DNA from: UBA6987 sp045617825
GTDB taxonomy: Bacteria > Bacillota > Clostridia > Lachnospirales > Lachnospiraceae
Assembly (NCBI GenBank): GCA_045617825.1
Contig: JAZLJI010000124.1
Location: forward strand, 1-10,889
Reading direction: 5' to 3'
DNA: 10,889 nt
Numbering within the stretch: the first letter of the stretch is position 1; each line of letters begins with the position of its first letter. Shown in pieces: positions 6,612 to 10,889 of the stretch. Under the pieces are notes generated by a model that was not told the DNA's origin, did not search any database, and was given only the letters and a program-made list of their open reading frames with translations. Both the position numbers and the translations under genes were made by a program.

Positions 6612-7901
6612 TTACAGCTCCAGCGCTCCTTGCGGGTCGAAGCCCTTCAGCAGCATGCTTCTTCCCTGCCCGTCAAAGACCTTTACCTTCTCCTGATACT
6701 CGGCCAGGCACTCTGCCAGTGCCTCCTTGCTGTCGCAGACCAGATACATCCTGGTGAGCACCTGCTTTTCGGTGCCGATCCATTCCGGCAGGATCCGGTC
6801 GCCTACGCCGAGACGGCGCACGTCGGCCACCACCCGGGGATCCTTCTTCGCCTCGTCCAGCCCCTCGATGCGGCTGATCGTGCCTTCCTTTAACAGGAAC
6901 CACAGGGTCGCCGCCCATTTGCCGCGGAAGTAGGGATCGTCGTCCTTCGCCAGATCCAGCTCGCCCTCGCTGCCGGTCAGGGCAAAGCGGATCAGCATTT
7001 CCCGCTGGTCGAAGCCCTGCACCGCCTTCATCAGCAGATGCGGTGCCTCGCCCTGGAGGCGGAAGCCGGTGTCGTACACGTAGAACTCGCCGTCCTCATA
7101 GAAGGCGGACAGCATCAGCACGCCGTTTTCGATGCCGATGGCCTTGAAGAGCCTGAGGGCGTTGCCGTGCATCCGCTCGAAGTAGTCCTTCATGTGCTTG
7201 GAGGGATAGGTGCCGCCCAGGCAGACCCGGGCCAGACCCGGCTGCTCGCTCGTGGTGTAACGGTCGTAGATGCAGGAGGGACTGCAGACGCCGTCCTTGA
7301 AGGTATAATACAGGCCGCAGTCATCGCACTCCATGTAGCGCTCCACGATGAAGCGCTTGCAGTGGGAGGCCGCCAGCGCCTTTTCCACCGCGGCGGGAAG
7401 CTCCTCCTCGCTTCGGCAAACGGTCATCCCGATGCCGCTGTAGCTGTCCACGGGCTTCACCATCACCGGATACTTGATCCTGTCCAGGTCCTCCCGCTTC
7501 AGCTGCTCGTCCAGATAGTATTCGGGGATCCCGTGGACGCCGTAGCGCTCGCAGGTCGCCTTGAACACGTCTTTATAGGAAAAGACGTCCACGATGTTCT
7601 GGGTAGCGTAGCAGGGCAGTCCCAGGGCGTCGCAGACCTTGCAATAGGCAGGGACCAGGATATCCGCCACGCCCACCAGCACGCCGTCCACCTGCTCCCG
7701 GCGGGCCAGCGCGACCAGGCCGGGCACGTCCAGCCCGTCCACGTCCGCCGCCTTCCAGGCATAGCGCTTGGCCACGTCCTCCGGGCGGTTGCTGGTGACG
7801 ATGGTCTTCACCCCCATCTCCTCCGCCACGGTGATCAGGGGCACCGTTTCGGGATTTGCCCCCATGATCAGCAGTTTCTTACCGGCCAGATCCTGTTTCA
7901 T
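6612..7901 (-). CDS. ATP-grasp domain ligase (CarB/PylC-like)
   Basis: A 429-residue ATP-dependent carboxylate-amine/thiol ligase, forming an acyl-phosphate and then an amide or related bond. The preATP-grasp Rossmann-like part begins KKLLIMGANPETVPLI (8-23) and continues VDGVLVGVADILVPAY (71-86). The ATP-grasp part shows YPVMVKPVDSYSGIG (144-158) with the nucleotide-contacting Lys149 and glycine loop, then FIVERYMECDDCG. The usual metal-binding ExNxR element is changed to YDTGFRLQGE, so the active site is a variant. A further 130 residues with a WAATLWFLL helix follow, which could hold the acceptor. Upstream is GAGGAG nine bases before the ATG. In glycan clusters such ligases could join an amino acid or acid to an amino sugar; here this is inference from the aminotransferase neighbour. 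Confidence 0.88.
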   Translation of the reverse strand: MKQDLAGKKLLIMGANPETVPLITVAEEMGVKTIVTSNRPEDVAKRYAWKAADVDGLDVPGLVALARREQVDGVLVGVADILVPAYCKVCDALGLPCYATQNIVDVFSYKDVFKATCERYGVHGIPEYYLDEQLKREDLDRIKYPVMVKPVDSYSGIGMTVCRSEEELPAAVEKALAASHCKRFIVERYMECDDCGLYYTFKDGVCSPSCIYDRYTTSEQPGLARVCLGGTYPSKHMKDYFERMHGNALRLFKAIGIENGVLMLSAFYEDGEFYVYDTGFRLQGEAPHLLMKAVQGFDQREMLIRFALTGSEGELDLAKDDDPYFRGKWAATLWFLLKEGTISRIEGLDEAKKDPRVVADVRRLGVGDRILPEWIGTEKQVLTRMYLVCDSKEALAECLAEYQEKVKVFDGQGRSMLLKGFDPQGALEL

Positions 7902-7925
7902 TGCCTGTTTCTCCTCTTATTTTCT

Positions 7926-8690
7926 TTACAGTTCGACTTCCTCGCCCACCGTCATGATCAGGTAGGGATCGTCGGGGTATTGCTCATCCATGGCCTTGCA
8001 GTACAGGTCCATACGGCCTCCGTGTACCGCGAAAAGGCCCATGTGACTGGGAACAGACAGCCTCGGCGCCACCGCATGGCCCAGCGCCGCGCTCTCCTGC
8101 CAGTCCAAATTGCCGAAATTGCCGTTGATTGGATAGATCAGGGCATCCAATTTGCCTTTGGCATTGTACAGCTCCGCCCATTCCGGATGGAACGAGCTGT
8201 CTCCCACCACGGCCAGACGCTTGCCGCCGACCTCGACGATGAAGCCGAAGGCGTCCGGGGCCGAGGTCCCGTGATCGCAGGGAATGAAGCTCAGCCTGAA
8301 GCCCTCGCATTCCCGCTCGTCCCCGGGCCCCACGATATCCGCCCGGGAAATGCCCTGCTCCTCCGCCAGCGGCCCGCAGGCCCTGCTCACGAAGAGCTGC
8401 GCGCCCTTTGCCGCAAGGCCGGGCACGGTATCGTAATCGTAGTGATCCGCATGGGCATGGGTACAGATCACCACGTCCGGCTCCACCTCCTCGGGGGTCA
8501 GGGGCGCCGGGAACAGCCGCTTGGAGATCTGGCGGCCTTGATTTTCTTTCTGCACGTAATCGGACAGGCAAAGGTCCCAGACCAGGATCTTTCCCTGAGG
8601 GCTAATTAGGGCAAAGCCCGCCTGTCCTAAAAAGAACAGGCGGGTCTTGCCGTCAGCCGGTCGATGAAGACGCCGGACCAATGTATCCAT
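7926..8690 (-). CDS. Metallo-beta-lactamase-fold hydrolase (UlaG-like)
   Basis: A 254-residue MBL-fold protein, predicted cytoplasmic metal-dependent hydrolase. The metal-binding motif THAHADHYD is at 77-85; further ligand candidates are His in IPCDHGTSAP, Asp in VVGDSSFHPEW and His in SVPSHMGLF. The opening LFFLGQAGFALIS and WDLCLSDYV match the UlaG/L-ascorbate-6-phosphate lactonase-like branch, which acts on phosphorylated sugar lactones, phosphodiesters or similar compounds, but no ascorbate genes are near, so I do not transfer that name. Its ATG overlaps the mscL stop by one base (TAATG), which implies translational coupling, and it is followed after 24 bases by the ATP-grasp gene. It could hydrolyse an intermediate of the cluster or act in repair; the role is open. 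Confidence 0.88.
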   Translation of the reverse strand: MDTLVRRLHRPADGKTRLFFLGQAGFALISPQGKILVWDLCLSDYVQKENQGRQISKRLFPAPLTPEEVEPDVVICTHAHADHYDYDTVPGLAAKGAQLFVSRACGPLAEEQGISRADIVGPGDERECEGFRLSFIPCDHGTSAPDAFGFIVEVGGKRLAVVGDSSFHPEWAELYNAKGKLDALIYPINGNFGNLDWQESAALGHAVAPRLSVPSHMGLFAVHGGRMDLYCKAMDEQYPDDPYLIMTVGEEVEL

Positions 8691-9154
8691 TACTTTTCCT
8701 CAGGCAGCTCGGAGGTGCAGTGAGGGCAGCGTACAGCGTCGATCGCGATCTCGCTCTTGCAGAAGGGGCAGATCTTGGTGGTGGGAGCGGCGGGAGCGGC
8801 AGGAGCTTCGGGCTTCTTGGTCGCGTCCTTGGCCTTGTTGACCAGGCGGATCAGGAAGAAGATCGCCAGAGCCATCAGCAGGAAATTCAGGATGGCATTG
8901 ATCAGGTTACCGTAATTGACGGCCACCTCAGCCTTGGTCACAGCGCCCTCGGCATCCAGAACGGCTTCCTTTAACACCCATTTCCACTCGGTGAAATCCA
9001 CACCGCCGGTAATGATGCTCAGGAAAGGCATCAGGCAATCCTTCACCAGGGAATTGATGATGGACTGGAAGGCACCGCCGATGATGACACCGACAGCCAT
9101 ATCCAGCACGTTGCCGCGGCTGATAAACTTCTTGAAATCCTTTACGACACTCAT
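8690..9154 (-). CDS. mscL: Large-conductance mechanosensitive channel MscL with zinc-ribbon tail
   Basis: Membrane channel that opens under high tension to release solutes on osmotic downshock. The N-terminal helix and TM1 signature FKKFISRGNVLDMAVGVIIGGAF starts at residue 7; TM2 is the hydrophobic stretch LINAILNFLLMALAIFFLIRLV near 85-107, followed by an Ala/Pro-rich linker. Instead of the usual charged helix alone, the C-terminus ends with CPFC...CPHC (Cys129, 132, 143, 146), a zinc-ribbon of the type seen in clostridial MscL proteins. The 154-residue length agrees with the family plus this tail. The ATG at 9154 has GAGG seven bases upstream and a promoter about 45 bases further. It heads the run of nine genes and overlaps the MBL gene by one base. 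Confidence 0.96.
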   Translation of the reverse strand: MSVVKDFKKFISRGNVLDMAVGVIIGGAFQSIINSLVKDCLMPFLSIITGGVDFTEWKWVLKEAVLDAEGAVTKAEVAVNYGNLINAILNFLLMALAIFFLIRLVNKAKDATKKPEAPAAPAAPTTKICPFCKSEIAIDAVRCPHCTSELPEEK

Positions 9155-9169
9155 GTGAGCCTCTTTCTT

Positions 9170-9180
9170 CCCGTTACGGG
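9170..9180. repeat. Small inverted repeat in the mscL leader
   Basis: CCCG-TTA-CGGG forms a 4-bp GC stem with a three-base loop, between the predicted transcription start and the mscL ribosome binding site. It is too small and lacks a T-run for an attenuator; it may only shape the 5' leader. Confidence 0.3.
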
Positions 9181-9198
9181 AACACAGTATTTGGTTTT

Positions 9199-9227
9199 AT
9201 TTTACACGAAGTCTCCGGCAAATGCAA
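9199..9227 (-). promoter_or_regulatory. Sigma-70-type promoter for mscL and the downstream operon
   Basis: On the minus strand TTGCAT (9227-9222) is followed by a 17-base spacer and TAAAAT (9204-9199), 4/6 and 5/6 matches to the -35 and -10 consensus. Transcription would begin near 9192, giving a leader of about 38 bases to the mscL ATG with GAGG in it. I see no other convincing promoter in the gaps of the following eight genes. Confidence 0.65.
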
Positions 9228-9442
9228 TCCTTTTGTGGGATTTCCTGCAAGTCACGCGGGCAGCCGCAGCGCCAAAAATGCCATAACAACGCTTTCTTCT
9301 TAGGAATCAGCGAGTTCTTTTCGAAAAATCCAGACCGATTTTTCCCAGATGGCGGAATGTTACCTCATCTTTTCAATACTGAGTTCGTTGCGTTGTCGAT
9401 ATTCTTACCGACGTAATCTGACGCGGGTCTCCTATGGGTCTC
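9228..9442. other. Intergenic stretch without a supported gene
   Basis: Between the mscL promoter and the putative immunity gene there is no convincing coding region. A 64-codon open frame on the plus strand (9222-9416, ATG to stop) includes a readable segment FFSKNPDRFFPDGG but has no good ribosome binding site and I do not recognise the product; the minus strand is broken by stops in all useful frames. The stretch holds an 8-bp inverted repeat (9323-9344) and one copy and a part of the 11-bp tandem repeat at 9425-9446. It could be a gene remnant or a dispersed repeat left by exchange of the neighbouring RHS region. Confidence 0.4.
9323..9344. repeat. Inverted repeat (8-bp stem, 6-base loop)
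   Basis: GAAAAATC (9323-9330) pairs exactly with GATTTTTC (9337-9344) around CAGACC. It lies about 100 bases beyond the stop of the putative immunity gene. The stem is AT-rich and no separate T-run follows on either strand, so it is at best a weak terminator for the toxin-immunity transcript. Confidence 0.45.
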
Positions 9443-9446
9443 CTAT
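9425..9446. repeat. 11-bp direct tandem repeat
   Basis: GGGTCTCCTAT occurs twice head to tail (9425-9435 and 9436-9446). The right copy covers the stop codon of the putative immunity gene (TAG, 9445-9443 on the minus strand). It may be a replication-slippage duplication or a target-site-like scar at the edge of the variable toxin module. Confidence 0.7.
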
Positions 9447-9976
9447 GCTTTCCGACGGTATCGCACGACAACAATAATACATTGTGCCATCATAACCAGT
9501 AATACAATATATACTGCCAGCCAAAACCGTTGGATTGGTTTTCTTAACTGGTTTTGAAGATTTTCATATCCTGTAGGGAACAACAATACATCATCATTTT
9601 GGATTGTCATACCTGCAATAGGCATATCATAGCCATCATAGAAGTATCTTGGAGCTGAAATAATTTCTATTAAACTGCCCCGAGATATTTTTTGTTCAGC
9701 CCCGGTGAGTCTTACCAACTCAGCATTTCTTCCTTCGATTACAAATGTTCTATCAGAAAACCCTGTAGGCTTACTTGTCGTCACCAAATAGTAAGCCTCT
9801 ATTCTGCGTCCTTCGCCAGCGACATAATAGAAGTCTTCTACTTCTACCGTCAGACTAATAAAATTCTTCGTTTCTTTGTAATATCTATATTGGCGAAAAT
9901 CCCATGTCTTTTGCATTCGCAGGACTAAAATAACGGATGCCCAAATCAGTATGGCTTTTATGATTTTCTTCTTCAT
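9443..9976 (-). CDS. Two-helix membrane protein, putative immunity protein of the RHS toxin
   Basis: A 177-residue protein I do not recognise by family with certainty; the beta-rich middle (SLTVEVEDFYYVAGEGRRI, EAYYLVTTSKP) loosely resembles DUF3592-like proteins. It has an N-terminal helix (about 5-20) after a basic MKKKIIK and a second helix (about 151-171) before RYRRKA. By the positive-inside rule both ends are cytoplasmic and the roughly 125-residue middle is outside. Its ATG is 12 bases after the RHS stop and its ribosome binding site overlaps that stop, so both genes share a transcript. The AT-rich composition matches the toxin tip, not the mscL operon. Position directly after a polymorphic toxin is the basis for the immunity proposal; homology is not shown. 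Confidence 0.75.
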   Translation of the reverse strand: MKKKIIKAILIWASVILVLRMQKTWDFRQYRYYKETKNFISLTVEVEDFYYVAGEGRRIEAYYLVTTSKPTGFSDRTFVIEGRNAELVRLTGAEQKISRGSLIEIISAPRYFYDGYDMPIAGMTIQNDDVLLFPTGYENLQNQLRKPIQRFWLAVYIVLLVMMAQCIIVVVRYRRKA

Positions 9977-9985
9977 TTCATTTAT

Positions 9986-9990
9986 TCCCT
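9986..9990 (-). promoter_or_regulatory. Ribosome binding site of the putative immunity gene
   Basis: AGGGA on the minus strand, nine bases before the ATG at 9976, overlaps the last two bases of the RHS stop codon (TAG, 9991-9989). Ribosomes finishing the toxin would therefore be placed at the downstream start, consistent with coupled synthesis. Confidence 0.55.
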
Positions 9991-10889
9991 AATCAATTGT
10001 CAGCCATGCAAGCGGTCCAGCGATTCTTGACAACTTTTCATAGTCAATACCGCCTTTGAGTATTTCCGATGTGTGGAATTGAGTAGCACCGCCGTAAACA
10101 TCAGCCATTACTTCCCAAGGTTTATCATAATAATTCTTTGTTCCCCACTCAAAAATTGAGGGAATTGCAATACACCAAAAGAATCGTTTAAGCCCCATTG
10201 TTCGCAATTGAAATGTATGACCATATTCATGTCGAACTAAGTCGGGCTGATTATCATTATTAGATATAAAAAGCATTCCGAATGATGCAGATCGTGTGAA
10301 ATTGGTTTTCACGACTAATTTTCCTTTATAAGCAGAAAACACTTTTGCATCAAGCACCTTTTGTTCATCTGTATTTTGAAAATCTAAATTCCAAAAATCA
10401 ACCATAATAGGAAAAGGTTTTCCTTCTCCGAGGGTCTGTCCATCTTCAACGTAATTTTCAAGTGAATCCTCTGGGTTTATTCGTTGTGACTTATCTCCGG
10501 TTAAATCATACCGATTCACACAATCATTTAGACAATAGGTAAACATATTTGTTCCCAAAAGACTTTGCCCCGTTGATACCAATACATCCGCATTGATAAA
10601 CCTTCGTAATGCCGGATCGTAGTAGCGGCTCTGCAGATAGTACAGTCCCGTCTCGGCGTCATAGCGGTATCCTCTGTACCGATACGGATTTTTCACGCCT
10701 ACTGTAGAAGCCAGGGAACCGCCGGTGGCACACAGTTTTCCCCATGCGTCATACGTATAAGATACCACGGTATACCCGGTCTTGTCTATGATCCGGATGA
10801 TATCGCCCTGCGCATTTTTGATGTAGTAATAAGGTTCACCGTTCAGTTCGAAACCGATCAGGGCGCCTGCCGCGTCATAATAGTACCAG
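9989..10889 (-). CDS. RHS/YD-repeat polymorphic toxin, C-terminal part, with zinc-metallopeptidase tip (partial)
   Basis: Only the last 299 residues are visible; the frame is open to the window edge, so the apparent GTG at 10768 is not the start. Residues 1-50 hold YD repeats (WYYYDAAG, YYYIKNAQGDIIR, YTYDAWGK). At about 67-101 is the conserved end of the RHS shell, NPYRYRGYRYDAETGLYYLQ through YYDPALRRFINAD, then a common post-core segment ending YDLTG (near 131). After this the tip is unique: HEYGH at 220-224 (10231-10217) and PWEVMAD with Glu at 259 (10114-10112), a HExxH...E zincin pattern. RHS proteins carry such exchangeable toxins in a shell and release them by self-cleavage at the core end; delivery here is unknown. 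DNA of the tip is visibly AT-richer than the core, a sign of module exchange. Confidence 0.9.
   Translation of the reverse strand, partial: WYYYDAAGALIGFELNGEPYYYIKNAQGDIIRIIDKTGYTVVSYTYDAWGKLCATGGSLASTVGVKNPYRYRGYRYDAETGLYYLQSRYYDPALRRFINADVLVSTGQSLLGTNMFTYCLNDCVNRYDLTGDKSQRINPEDSLENYVEDGQTLGEGKPFPIMVDFWNLDFQNTDEQKVLDAKVFSAYKGKLVVKTNFTRSASFGMLFISNNDNQPDLVRHEYGHTFQLRTMGLKRFFWCIAIPSIFEWGTKNYYDKPWEVMADVYGGATQFHTSEILKGGIDYEKLSRIAGPLAWLTID

Noticed and set aside
2565..8609. Long plus-strand open frames, for example 2565-3665, 3490-4632, 4640-5758, 5685-6893 and 7038-8609
   Set aside because: They lie opposite well-supported minus-strand genes, have His/Gln/Arg/Gly-rich translations without domains, and arise because GC-rich third positions remove stop codons on the other strand.
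7926..8690. ulaG (L-ascorbate-6-phosphate lactonase)
   Set aside because: Motifs fit the wider UlaG-like branch, but no ascorbate transport or catabolism gene is nearby and many relatives have other substrates.
9222..9416. Small plus-strand protein of 64 residues
   Set aside because: No good ribosome binding site, overlaps the mscL promoter on the other strand, and no recognisable family; kept only as a possible remnant.

Overview
The window looks like chromosomal DNA of a gut-type Gram-positive Clostridia (Lachnospiraceae/Oscillospiraceae-like). The pointers are an MscL with a C-terminal zinc ribbon, an ECF-transporter S component, purine-rich Shine-Dalgarno sites, and a GC-rich operon flanked by AT-rich accessory genes. 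This is inference from gene content; no rRNA or other taxonomic marker is present. Every protein gene I can support lies on the minus strand, so transcription runs from high to low coordinates.

Right end (about 9443-10889): the C-terminal end of an RHS/YD-repeat protein enters from beyond the window. After the conserved RHS core the DNA becomes visibly AT-rich and encodes a new tip with a zinc-metallopeptidase motif (HEYGH, followed by ExxAD). Twelve bases downstream is a small two-helix membrane protein whose ribosome binding site overlaps the toxin stop codon, the expected position and form of a cognate immunity protein. A 288-base gap (9155-9442) follows, holding a good promoter for the next operon, an 11-bp tandem repeat and a stretch I cannot identify.

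Centre (1033-9154): nine tightly packed genes, with gaps from an 11-base overlap to 49 bases, probably form one operon from the promoter at 9199-9227. In order of transcription they are mscL, an UlaG-like metallo-beta-lactamase-fold hydrolase, a CarB/PylC-like ATP-grasp ligase, a short-chain dehydrogenase, a DegT/VioA-like sugar aminotransferase, a family 2 glycosyltransferase, a Wzx/MOP flippase, a conserved Cys/His-rich protein of unknown function, and an ECF S component. ATP-grasp, SDR, aminotransferase, glycosyltransferase and flippase together suggest a pathway that makes an amino-modified sugar or amide-linked building block, transfers it to a lipid-linked or surface glycan and exports it. 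No nucleotidyltransferase, sugar 4,6-dehydratase or polymerase is present, so the precursor must come from elsewhere.

Left end (1-1024): base composition drops sharply at about 1020. An AT-rich nitrilase-superfamily amidohydrolase gene follows; it probably starts at an internal TTG with a strong ribosome binding site rather than at the far upstream GTG. Beyond its stop are a plus-strand intrinsic terminator and, at the edge, a striking array of short hairpins of different sequence separated by an identical TTTCAC linker. The array may continue outside the window.
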